64,000 nt of DNA from Metridium senile. Taxonomy: Eukaryota; Cnidaria; Anthozoa; Actiniaria; Metridiidae. Under the pieces are notes generated by a model. It saw nothing but the letters and a program-made list of their open reading frames with translations, had not been told where the DNA came from and did no database searches. The translations under genes were made by a program, and so were the position numbers. Each line of letters opens with the position of its first letter. Within the stretch, counting starts at the first letter, position 1. The DNA lies in assembly GCA_949775045.1 (NCBI GenBank), contig OX459104.1:13067655-13131654 (forward strand), read 5' to 3'. Below are positions 40,056-51,778 of this stretch, piece by piece.

Positions 40056-40559
40056 ATGCAGCAAAAGTGAAAAACAAAATAGCATGAGTTATGCTCATGT
40101 AAGAAATATTGATGATAAAATAATACATTTATTTCATGATCACACTGGGATTGACTACATATCGCTTTACAAGACCACAATACACTAGAGCGAAAACACT
40201 AGAACCATGAAATAAAAACAAAATAGTTACCAACTAATAGTTTCTATTTAGAGATTATTTAGTGACTATCACTCAACCAGAAACATCAAATACAAAAGGA
40301 AACAATAGCTCATTACAACAGTTTATCATTAAGGTCATGGGTTCCAATCCTCTTGAAATCCAAAAAACCTTTTTATTGTAATGCAGCTGATTAAATTGCT
40401 TGTTTTTGTGTGAAGATGATAATGATAACACAGTTAGTATGTTACTAATTGATATTTATTTTGTAGGACTATCTGCAAAAAGTCGGTAATCCTCTATTGT
40501 CTGTAACAGCTTTGAGTGAAGGCCAGAAAAATGAGGATTTCGATGATGTTTGGAGGTAA
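40056..40559 (+). pseudogene. Duplicated severin 3' exons, copy B
   Basis: Partial exon 13 from ATGCAG (40056-40098, donor GTAAGA) and full exon 14 (40467-40559, stop TAA). Nearly identical to 20,945-22,068, but the last codon is AGG (Arg) instead of AAG (Lys). The upstream part of exon 13 (LFVWIGG) is missing, so no complete domain is encoded. The ATGCAG now follows a T-rich tract and could act as a splice acceptor. Confidence 0.75.
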
Positions 40560-43071
40560 TCGAGGTATGTACAACATTTAGTTGTTATCACGTGCTATAA
40601 GCGGACTATAAATTGGACAGTTGTCATAGAAACGGTCCAATACGCCTTGAGATGGACCGCGTGCCAACCAATTGGAGAACTGCTTAAGCCATATAATAAA
40701 TTTCATTATTTTTATAAGTTTTTCTTATTCATTATATTATATTTTCATTATTATAGTTATGCGTAGTAGATCTTTGTATATGTTTTCTGCGCAATGTAAA
40801 TGATTCAAATGATTATAAAATTATTATAACCAAGACAAAGCCTGCAAGGATACCTGGGAAAATTGTTAAGTTATTATTTTATTTTCATTTTAATCATCAA
40901 ATTTTATTTCACAAATAACTTTATATTTTATTTTATTACATTAGACAATATTATGTTATATTTCATTATATTTATTTCTTGATAAAAACTTTTTCTTTTG
41001 ATTGTTTTCAGAATCCATCGCAAGTTATTGGATGACCTATTGCTGATTGCAGTCTAATCACTATTTGCTAGGCTATTAATATTCAAAAATACCTTGTCTG
41101 AATCCTGTCTTCTTATAGTCCTTTTCACTGTTGTCGCCAATCAGCCTTAGCCTCGATAGGTTACAGCGTGAATATGTTCTTTAATAATTGGACTACAGCT
41201 CTTGGTAGTTTAAGGAGAGTACATATTATCAAACAATTGCCGATATTGATATTTTTCTCGTGTATCTGTATTTCACTTCTACACCGAACGCATTTCAATT
41301 CTTTATTATCAAACAATTGCAATACTTCAAAATTCCACGGCCCGTGCACTGATTGTAAAGAATATATAACATGGTAACGAGGCTGAGGTTGATCGACAAG
41401 AACTGAAATGTTCTATTCTCGTACTTTAGCCCACACCCAATCTTATCCCAGGGCCCGTATTTCATACTCCACCAGGAGTAGAATCTTGTTGACGTTTATT
41501 TGAAATCTTTGAATTCCTTCAAACATGCCATGATTTGACTACAAGTACCAGAATGCTTTACGGCTTTCCTTTATTAGTCCAATTTTTAAACCTAGTTTTT
41601 TCACAAACGAAAGTAGGCAAAGCATTCTGGTCCAATTGCCGATTAATGACCAATATAGGAATCAAGCAGGTCGAGAATGTGTAGTTGTTGTAAGTCGATG
41701 TTATTGTCATACATGTTTTGTTCGATGGGTTAGATAAGGTCTATTGTGTTTAGTGCATTGTAAGTGTATTCAATTATTAAAGAAAATCTTTTCAAATTGC
41801 TGTGATATGCCTTAGTTATAATTTTAGGGTCATATTTTGCCTTTAGTTACTACTGGAAGAGCATCATTAAGCTTCAAGGTAGCAAAGAGCTTACTTTCTG
41901 GAAGAAAGCAGCGAGGAATCTCACTTTGTCAGCAAAAATTGTTCGATGTTTGTTTGATTCGGTTTTGGCGGGCTAAGAACAAAGTCAGGTTTGGAGCTCG
42001 ACTAAAGGCAAATTCTGGGATCTGCCGCGGCTATTTATCGAAGTTGTGATGATAGAGAAACACAACAAGCGCGAAATTTTGTCAGGAAACCGAGGTGACC
42101 CTAGACTTCTAATAAATTTATAAAAGGACGGTGGGGGGTACTCCATGTGGAAAATTGCCATGGTTACCCACAATGCTTTGCAGTCGTAAATTGGTGAAAA
42201 TACGCGCCTTTCAAAATGGCCGTAATCAAACGAGCGCAGCTCAGTTCGTGAAGTGAAATAAAGAGAAAAAACTTGCCAGAGTTATAGCTCAAGGACTGAA
42301 TTTTGTTGTGGAAATGGCTTTTTTGCCAAAACACGATTGTTTCGATAAAAAATCCAAGGTGAAAAAAGTGTGATTTTTACGATTGAAAAATAAGGCAAAA
42401 ACGGTCATTTTTGACTTTGCTAAAAATCATGTGGAATTGTTTGTGCTAAAATTGGTTGTTTCTTGTGACTGATATGCTATGAAGAACTTCCTAGTGCTTA
42501 CTAACATTCAAACGGCTGGGCAAATTTGGCTTGCTTAAAAAAGTTACAATTTTTCAGAGCAGGGTGTTTTTTTTTACGGGCGGTTTGGATTTCAATCCCT
42601 AAATGGTTGGCATGGACTACTATGTTCCTCGCAGCTAAGCTGATATATTTCATGGATATAGTTTTCTCGCTCTAATATCCGAGTTAAGCCTGGAAAACAG
42701 AAAGATATATAGAAAAGAAATGAATAAAAGAAAATGCAAAGAAAAGGGACAAATGAAAGACAGACAGACAGAGAGAAAGAACAATAGAGAAATGAATGAA
42801 TTGTGTGGTTCTACTAGGGATGATATATCCAAGACATATGCCAAGACAATGATATCAGAATACTCCAGTTTTATGTTATCTAGTACCGATATACTATTGG
42901 ACAAAAGGCGTATTTGCACACGCTAAGCCTCGATTTGTCGTTAAACTATTCCAAGCCAAGCATTAAGAATACTGCTAAACAATAGAAAACACATTTAGAT
43001 TTACTCCGAATCAAGATTATCCATCACTGTACAAATGCGCTTTTTGTCAAATTGTACAGCGGTGCTAGATA
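40056..43071 (+). repeat. Tandem duplication unit, copy B
   Basis: About 3.0 kb, nearly identical to copy A minus ~620 bp of intron. Contains partial exon 13, exon 14, 3' UTR intron (acceptor ending 41011), flank and MITE2. Ends at MITE3. Confidence 0.85.
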
Positions 43072-43212
43072 GAGTGATTTTCATATGACCGTGAAAGAAT
43101 AGGCAAACTAATAGTTAGTAGTAAACACTAAACCCATTGTTTTCTTTTGTTCCTTATCAACTACCACAAACTAAATGGTCTATTTTCTTGCACGGTCATA
43201 TGAAAATCACTC
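43072..43212. mobile_element. TA-target MITE3, copy between duplicates B and C
   Basis: Same 141-bp element as 39,817-39,957, with TA at 43,070-43,071 and 43,213-43,214. It split an older MITE2 whose end GCTAGA|TAACATG is found on its two sides. The left junction GCTAGATAGAGTGATTTT is the empty counterpart of the Polinton insertion site. Confidence 0.85.
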
Positions 43213-43310
43213 TAACATGAATCTGAGTATTCAAGACTGAGTCGGGTACACTGTTAAATCTTATTCATTCATTTGTTTATTCATTCATTTATTTATTTAT
43301 TTATTCATTT

Positions 43311-43812
43311 ATGCAGCAAAAGTGAAAAACAAAATAGCATGAGTTATGCTCATGTAAGAAATATTGATGATAAAATAATACATTTATTTCATGATCACAC
43401 TGGGATTGACTACATATCGCTTTACAAGACCACAATACACTAGAGCGAAAACACTAAAACCATGAAATAAAAACAAAATAGTTACCAACTAATAGTTTCT
43501 ATTTAGAGATTATTTAGTGACTATCACTGAACCAGAAACATCAAATACAAAAGGAAACAATACCTTATTACAACAGTTTATCATTAAGGTCATGGGTTCC
43601 AATCCTATTGAAATCCAAAAAACCTTTTTATTGTAATACAGCTGATTAAATTGGTTGTTCTTGTGTTAAGATGATAATGATAACACAGTTAATGTTACTA
43701 ATTAATATTTATTTTGTAGGACTATCTGCAAAAAGTCGGTAATCCTCTATTGTCTGTAACAGCTTTGAGTGAAGGCCAGAAAAATGAGGATTTCGATGAT
43801 GTTTGGAGGTAA
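43311..43812 (+). pseudogene. Duplicated severin 3' exons, copy C
   Basis: Partial exon 13 (43311-43353) and full exon 14 (43720-43812). It shares the Lys-to-Arg last-codon change with copy B, so B and C descend from one another. Splice signals and stop are intact; no upstream domain. Confidence 0.75.
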
Positions 43813-45125
43813 TCGAGGTATGTACAACATTTAGTTGTTATCACGTGCTATAAGCGGACTATAAATTGGACAGTTGTCATAGAAACGGTCCAATACGCCT
43901 TGAGATGGACCGCGTGCCAACCAATTGGAGAACTGCTTAAGCCATATAATAAATTTCATTATTTTTATAAGTTTTTCTTATTCATTATATTATATTTTCT
44001 TTATTATTGTTATGCGCAGTAGATCTTTGTATATGTATTCTGCGCAATGTAAATGATTCAAATGATTATAAAATTATTATAACCAAGACAAAGCCTGCAA
44101 GGATACCTGGGAAAAGTGTTAAGTTATTATTTTATTTTCATTTTAATCATCAAATTTTATTTCACAAATAACTTTATATTTTATTTTATTACATTAGACA
44201 ATATTATGTTATATTTCATTATATTTATTTCTTGATAAAAACTTTTTATTTTGATTGTTTTCAGAATCCATCGCAAGTTATTGGATGACCTATTGCTGAT
44301 TGCAATCTAATCACTATTTGCTAGGCTATTAATATTCAAAAATACCTTGTCTGAATCCTGTCTTCTTATAGTCCTTTTCACTGTTGTCGCCAATCAGCCT
44401 TAGCCTCGATAGGTTACAGCGTGAATATGTTCTTTAATAATTGCACTACAGCTCTTGGTAATTTAAGGAGAGTACATATTATCAAACAATTGCCGATATT
44501 GATATTTTTCTCGTGTATCTGTATTTCACTTCTACACCGAACGCATTTCAATTCTTTATTATCAAACAATTGCAATACTTCAAAATTCCACGGCCCGTGC
44601 ACTGATTGTAAAGAATATATAACATGGTAACGAGGCTGAGGTTGATCGACAAGAACTGAAATGTTCTATTCTCGTACTTTAGCCCACACCCAATCTTATC
44701 CCAGGGCCCGTATTTCATACTCCACCAGGAGTAGAATCTTGTTGACGTTTATTTGAAATCTTTGAATTCCTTCAAACATGCCATGATTTGACTACAAGTA
44801 CCAGAATGCTTTACGGCTTTCCTTTATTAGTCCAATTTTTAAACCTAGTTATTTCACAAACGAAAGTAGGCAAAGCATTCTGGTCCAATTGCCCATTATT
44901 AACCAAAAGGAATCAAGCAGGTCGAGAATGTGTAGTTGTTGTAAGTCGATGTTATTATCATACATGTTTTGTTCGATGGGTTAGATAAGGTCTATTGTGT
45001 TTAGTGCATTGTAAGTGTATTCAATTATTAAAAGAAAATCTTTTCAAATTGCTGTGGCAGTGGTTGATAGTTAATTTTAGGGTCATATTCTGCCTTTAGT
45101 TAGTACTGGAAGAGCGGATCATTAA

Positions 45126-45386
45126 CCCTTTACCCCCCAAAGGTCTGGGATATGTTTTGGCTGCTTTTATAGAAGAAAACTTTAAAAAAGGATTTCCGTT
45201 CCAAATAAGGCGTTATCAAGGAAATTGTCGCAGATTGTTATCAGCGAAGGCTCACTCTATCCAGGGAGGCCTGTTTAATTTTTGCTCGTGTCTTTGGCTA
45301 GCGAACAGCTTAGTCATAATGCTGCAAAAATTCGTTTCTAAGTGTTTTTTTGAGTCTCGTTCTAGCACAAGAGCCCCTAGGCTTGC
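45126..45386. mobile_element. 261-bp insertion in copy C with 8-bp flanking repeat
   Basis: ATCATTAA lies on both sides (45118-45125, 45387-45394) and occurs once at the matching place in copies A and B, so this is an insertion with target duplication. The insert starts CCCTTTACCCCCCAAAGG, with no matching inverted end seen. Class unresolved. Confidence 0.5.
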
Positions 45387-46482
45387 ATCATTAAGCTTGG
45401 CTAGGTGGTAGAGGCGCTCTTCTGAAAGAAATCAGAGGTAGGAAACGATTTTATGAAGAAGATGCCGTCAAAGAGTTTGTGTTTGCAAAATGGCGCGCAC
45501 CGTTGAAGTAAAGTCGTCTCCCTGGCTGTCTTGTGTTGGACTCCAGGACCTACATGCGGCAATTTTGGCAATTCAGTGAGTTTTGACCTGTAAAGAATGC
45601 AATCTGTGCAATATGCTACCTAACCAGTAGGTGTGGATGGCTCGACACTTCTAAAAAAATCTTTAAAGCACAAGGTCTGGGGTAAATGCTGTCGAAAATG
45701 TACATGTCTACCCACAATGCTTTGCAAACGAGCTTGAGGAAAACGAGTGTGCGAGTGAGTCGCTCCAAAGAAAGAGCTGTTTCTTGACTCGCTTGATAAA
45801 ACTGGGGAGAAAAAGCACCACAATGCCAAGTAGTGAGACCGAAATTTGACATGAATGTAAAATGTTTGCTTCAACTGGATGTTTTCGTGTATTAAAAAAA
45901 GAAAGAAAAAACGATGTTTTCTAGTGTACTTGTCTGACGTGAAAATGTGCAATTTTGATTTCATCCTCAAAAAAGGGACTATATATTCTGATCTTCACAT
46001 ATCAGAACTTGAGTGCGGAAAAAACTTGCCAGAGTTATAGCACAAGGACTGAAGTTTGTACGTTGTGGAAATGTTTTTTTTTTTTGCCAAAAAAAGGTGT
46101 GATGTTTACTATTAACAAATAAGGCAAAAACGGTCATTTTAATTTTGACTTTGCTAAAATTCATATGGAATTTTTGTATTAAAATTGCTGGTTTCTTGAC
46201 TGATATGCTATAAAAAGTTAAATAACTTGTTATTGATTACCAACATTCAAACGGCTGGGCAAATTTATCTTGCTTAAAACTTACACCTTTTCAAAGCAGG
46301 GAGTTTTTTTTTACGGGCGGTTGGGATTTCAACCCCTAAATGGTTGGCATGGACTACTATGTTCTTCACAGCTAAGCTGATATATTTCATGGATATAGTT
46401 TTCTCGCTCTAATATCCAAGTTAAGCCTGGAAAACAGAAAGACATATAGAAAAGAAATGAATAAAAGAAAATGCAAAGAAAA

Positions 46483-46484
46483 GG

Positions 46485-46541
<57 letters not shown>
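46483..46541. repeat. GACA microsatellite, expanded in copy C
   Basis: About 15 GACA units. Copies A and B have only three or so at the matching place. Confidence 0.9.
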
Positions 46542-46542
<1 letters not shown>

Positions 46543-46735
46543 ACAATAGAGAAATGAATGAATTGTGTGGGTCTACTAGGGATGATAAATCCAAGACATA
46601 TGCCAAGACAATGATATCAGAATACTCCAGTTTTATGTTATCTAGTACCGATATACTATTGGACAAAAAGCGTATTTGCACACGCTAAGCCTCGATTTGT
46701 CGTTAAACTATTCCAAGCAGAGCATTAAGAATAAT

Positions 46736-47520
46736 TAATAATTCAAGACACAGTTTTATTAAAGACAAGTATGTGTTGATTGACATCACGCAAACATGAC
46801 AGCATAGCAGTACAAACTTTCTACTTTTTAACAACTCACATTGAGAGCGCTTAATAGTTTCTGTTCGTAACAAAAATACGCAATTTTATTCTCCGAAATA
46901 GGCTTTAAAATGATACATACTTTGTCTATTATAATTGTAAAATGACGCACTAAACAAATGTTTAACTTAGAGCATATATAAGCACCCTGCGAAGGTGAGC
47001 CGTGTTCTTAAGATTATAATAATTACTATTCACCACCCTACCCCATTGTTCTCTCTCTGCACTAAATCACTGATTGCAGGGTACCCGCATCTGAAAGCAA
47101 AGATATCTAGTTATGTTGCAGTTTCCACTCAGCATTATTAGTAATGTTTAAATTTCGACAATGAGGACTGGACGGGATTTCAAGTCCGCGCAATTAGTAC
47201 GGAGGAGTAAGTACGGAGGACTTTGAAATGATCTCAAAGTACTTTGGAGCGGACTTTGAAATGATTTCTAAGTACTTTGAAGCGGACTTTCCGGTGTTTC
47301 AAAGTTCATCATGTGATCTAATTCGAGACACCTGGTTGGCTGATTACCTCATGAAGTATTAATAAGTTTGAGAAGAAATATTGCAGTCCGCACTCTGCAT
47401 TATTAGAAATATTGCAGTATGTTCTATTTAGTGTGTATAGCAAATAATGTTCATTCTAGTAAAGATCAGACTTAGAATCAATTTACTAGAAAGCGATTTT
47501 TGGCGAAAAAAGTCTTTGAG
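46736..47520. other. Spacer without recognised gene
   Basis: Contains a repeated AAGTACTTTG(A/G)AGCGGACTTT motif (47,215-47,300, three rounds). No gene or RNA seen. Confidence 0.4.
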
Positions 47521-47526
47521 TACTAA

Positions 47527-47592
47527 TGCCAGGATTCGAACCGAGATCTTCTGCTTTGCTGTATCCGCGCCTTAAGCCATTATACTACCGAG
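47527..47592 (-). repeat. tRNA-like SINE head
   Basis: Read on the - strand it has an A box TAGTATAATGG and a B box GGTTCGAATCC at tRNA-like spacing (RNA polymerase III internal promoter), starting TGCCTCGG and ending CCTGGCA. The acceptor and T stems do not pair well and no clean anticodon arm forms, so I read it as a degenerate tRNA-derived SINE, not a functional tRNA. Confidence 0.5.
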
Positions 47593-47605
47593 GCAACCGT
47601 TGGAA

Positions 47606-49186
47606 AGAACAGAACAGAACAGAACAGAACAGAACAGAACAGAACAGAACAGAACAGAACAGAACAGAACAGAACAGAACAGAACAGAACAGAACAGAAC
47701 AGAACAGAACAGAACAGAACAGAACAGAACAGAACAGAACAGAACAGAACAGAACAGAACAGAACAGAACAGAACAGAACAGAACAGAACAGAACAGAAC
47801 AGAACAGAACAGAACAGAACAGAACAGAACAGAACAGAACAGAACAGAACAGAACAGAACAGAACAGAACAGAACAGAACAGAACAGAACAGAACAGAAC
47901 AGAACAGAACAGAACAGAACAGAACAGAACAGAACAGAACAGAACAGAACAGAACAGAACAGAACAGAACAGAACAGAACAGAACAGAACAGAACAGAAC
48001 AGAACAGAACAGAACAGAACAGAACAGAACAGAACAGAACAGAACAGAACAGAACAGAACAGAACAGAACAGAACAGAACAGAACAGAACAGAACAGAAC
48101 AGAACAGAACAGAACAGAACAGAACAGAACAGAACAGAACAGAACAGAACAGAACAGAACAGAACAGAACAGAACAGAACAGAACAGAACAGAACAGAAC
48201 AGAACAGAACAGAACAGAACAGAACAGAACAGAACAGAACAGAACAGAACAGAACAGAACAGAACAGAACAGAACAGAACAGAACAGAACAGAACAGAAC
48301 AGAACAGAACAGAACAGAACAGAACAGAACAGAACAGAACAGAACAGAACAGAACAGAACAGAACAGAACAGAACAGAACAGAACAGAACAGAACAGAAC
48401 AGAACAGAACAGAACAGAACAGAACAGAACAGAACAGAACAGAACAGAACAGAACAGAACAGAACAGAACAGAACAGAACAGAACAGAACAGAACAGAAC
48501 AGAACAGAACAGAACAGAACAGAACAGAACAGAACAGAACAGAACAGAACAGAACAGAACAGAACAGAACAGAACAGAACAGAACAGAACAGAACAGAAC
48601 AGAACAGAACAGAACAGAACAGAACAGAACAGAACAGAACAGAACAGAACAGAACAGAACAGAACAGAACAGAACAGAACAGAACAGAACAGAACAGAAC
48701 AGAACAGAACAGAACAGAACAGAACAGAACAGAACAGAACAGAACAGAACAGAACAGAACAGAACAGAACAGAACAGAACAGAACAGAACAGAACAGAAC
48801 AGAACAGAACAGAACAGAACAGAACAGAACAGAACAGAACAGAACAGAACAGAACAGAACAGAACAGAACAGAACAGAACAGAACAGAACAGAACAGAAC
48901 AGAACAGAACAGAACAGAACAGAACAGAACAGAACAGAACAGAACAGAACAGAACAGAACAGAACAGAACAGAACAGAACAGAACAGAACAGAACAGAAC
49001 AGAACAGAACAGAACAGAACAGAACAGAACAGAACAGAACAGAACAGAACAGAACAGAACAGAACAGAACAGAACAGAACAGAACAGAACAGAACAGAAC
49101 AGAACAGAACAGAACAGAACAGAACAGAACAGAACAGAACAGAACAGAACAGAACAGAACAGAACAGAACAGAACAGAACAGAACA
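47606..49186. repeat. AGAAC pentanucleotide microsatellite, about 316 units
   Basis: About 1.58 kb of perfect AGAAC without a single interruption seen. Open frames of ~550 codons on both strands (NRTEQ and FCSVL repeats) are artefacts of a 5-bp unit lacking stops in those frames. It sits next to the SINE head, a common seeding site. Confidence 0.98.
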
Positions 49187-49576
49187 ATGTCTATAGGTGA
49201 GCGTAGTGTTGACAAGTGTTTGTATTGTGATGCTAATTATTTGCCAACCATTTAAACAATCTATGTTTTAATGGTCTTTGTTCCAATAACAATGGTACGT
49301 CAATACGTCACTGTACTTTACCCTATTATTTCTATTTATAGCAATTGTGCCATGGCACCATTTAAAACCTGGAGAAGAGGAAAGAAAAATATTTTATATT
49401 ATTATCCTTGATGACTACCAAACACCATTCCTGAATGGGCGAGAGAGGAGTCTTTTTAAAGGCATTTGCATTGACGTAAGAACTTAAGCAGATTGTATTA
49501 TTCTGGAAACCAGACTAGATGTTTTTTTTTTCTGATTAAGGCTTTGCATTGATACGTTTATTTCACAAATGAAAGA

Positions 49577-49850
49577 CGGAGTGAATGGAAAATTCAAACA
49601 GCGATTGCATGACCGGAGGAAACTGTGGGTTTTTGATATATATTATTTATGCATCTTTGGTGATAGAAAAACGAATTTAAGGCTCAACTACAGCCCCATA
49701 TAATAAAAAAGACTGTAAAATTGATGAAGCTGTGTTTAGGAATCACGAAATACAATAGGATACGGTGCATGCGTAACCACAATTCCTTTCGGTCGTGCAA
49801 TCGCCGTTCGCTATTCAACGTTCAATCCTTTTTGAAATAAGTGTGCAATT
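49577..49850. mobile_element. Foldback MITE, family 1 (degenerate copy 3)
   Basis: GCGATTGCATGACCGGAGGA with AACTGTGGG on the left and CACAATTCCTTTCGGTCGTG with CAATCGCCG on the right match the arms of 1,830-2,129. The centre is unrelated. Confidence 0.55.
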
Positions 49851-51734
49851 ATCGATCGATCGTTCTTAATTTCTGTCTGTATGTCGTGAAAGTATGTTCA
49901 AATGCGATGTTTCCATACCCTCTGAGCAAACCCTGGGGGTCGTCTTTCTTGATTAAGTGTTTGTATTTAGGTTTTTTTCTGATTCCAAAACGCCCTATCG
50001 ATTTATCTACAAATGCCAAAGAAACATAGAACTGACCCCTTGTACCCAGGGTATAATTGTGTTAAGTTTTTTAAAAAGGAGTGTTTAAAAAGGAGTGTTT
50101 TATCAGGTATAAAATTCCGAGGGCCTCATTCAAATCCCTACAGCCTAGTATTTTGAATTCGCCGAGCCTTCTGATTGCTTTTAAGTCTTTGAAGACCTTT
50201 GATTGGACGTAATTTGACAACTTGACGAGATTATGTTCCAAATATAGCTATAGTTGAGTGTTAATCAAATCAACATAGAAGTGAAATTCAAAGCTTTTTG
50301 GGCCAGAGGCTGAATTCTAGTTGCATCACAAACCGTCAAATTTACAAACGCTAAAGCAAGTAGAAAATAACCTCTGGTACCCAGTGTATCTAATCCCTCC
50401 CTGGGCTTTTTTAAAACTTAACATTTTCAAACGTAGATTATATGGTATAATATGTTTTCCTCCTGACCAGAGAGGAGCTTCGGATTGGACAAAATGGTCA
50501 TGAAATATTAATGAGTTGTTTTAAGGACAATAAACAGGCATTCTCAACACTTGATACCAATATTTTTTTTTTGCTAGCTGCATCTTTTTTATTGCGTTCC
50601 AATTAACAGATATTTTAATAGATTCCATGTTTATTTATATATTTGAATTTCCTAATTAGTGTGTCACTGGAATCATGCAATCGTTGACAGTTATGTTGGC
50701 ATGATTTGAAATATTCAACCAAGAATAATATATATGGAGAAATTAACATTGACAACCGCGGGAATCATACAAAAATGTTTGTTATTTCATTGAATATAGC
50801 ATTCATTCATTGAATATAGCATTCATGCATTAAGGGAGGGGGGGGGGGGGGGGGGGGGAGGGGTAGGGTAGGGGGTAGTAGTAATCATTCAAATTGAGAA
50901 AATATAGTACACTCCTAAACATGTTTAAAACGTAATCGTGCCAATTGTCAAACATTATAGACATTCTATTAATTAAATTCCACTAGAAAATCATACTTAT
51001 AAATATCTAGAATCAAAGTAAGTTATCCTCCAAAAACTAGTTTTCCCATCACCTCGATCATTAATTACCCTCTTAAAACTACTTGAAATTACCCAAACAA
51101 ATTACCCACCACTATAATATTATAATATGCTATCATTAGGCGATAAATAAAAACCAATAGATATGCCTTGCATCTAAATAAACTCCAATTAGCCAGTGTT
51201 TGAGTGCTTCAGTCAGTCTGTAAAAAAGAAAAAAAAATATCAATTTTATTCTCTTGTCAAAACTTGATTATTACAATCAAATTTTGACAAGAGAATAAAA
51301 TATAAATAGGAGATATAATAATATAACAAATTGGTAGATACTAATTAAAATAATAAGGATTGCCCTATCCATACTTTGTAATTCACCTATCTTAATTTTA
51401 CTTTTTTATACTATGCTAGTAAATCTTGCTTTACAATTTATATTTACTGACTCAAAAGAACAAATCAGGTAACGCGTTGCCAATTCAAATCTTTTGGGAA
51501 TAAGATTATTTGTCTTATGTATTTCGATTATATTTATTTCGACATATTTAATAACATCTCAGGCTACTTAAGGCCTGGGTCAGCAGTCAAATCCAGAAGA
51601 AAAATACTCCACAGTTCCAAATCAACTCAGCAGAAATTATTCAAATTTGGCACATAAATAGTCATTGATAAAATAGAGGACCTTACATGATAAGTTTGCT
51701 GTTTCGGTGGTCACGTGACCAGAGAGGTGAATTA
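49851..51734. other. Spacer without recognised gene
   Basis: Contains a poly-G tract (50,836-50,860) and a small hairpin whose arms are ATTTTATTCTCTTGTCAAAA and its complement (51,242-51,300). No gene seen. Confidence 0.4.
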
Positions 51735-51778
51735 TTAAATTTCAATTCGTACAGCATAATTCATCATGATAAACTTAC

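Larger units (their letters stand above)
43311..46735 (+). repeat. Tandem duplication unit, copy C (half conserved, half diverged)
   Basis: Nearly identical to copy B up to about 44,880. From there to 46,735 it still aligns, but with many substitutions, indels and a 261-bp insertion (45,126-45,386). It ends inside MITE2 without MITE3. The sharp change in similarity suggests gene conversion of the left half. Confidence 0.75.

Noticed and set aside
45118..45394. piggyBac insertion (TTAACCCTTT start)
   Set aside because: The flanking repeat is 8 bp (ATCATTAA), not TTAA alone, and the right end is not an inverted CCCTTT.
47527..47592. Functional tRNA gene on the - strand
   Set aside because: A and B boxes are good but acceptor and T stems mispair and no anticodon arm forms; called a SINE head instead.
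47526..49255. Overlapping ~550-codon frames on both strands
   Set aside because: All are translations of the AGAAC microsatellite; a 5-bp unit without stops opens frames on both strands.
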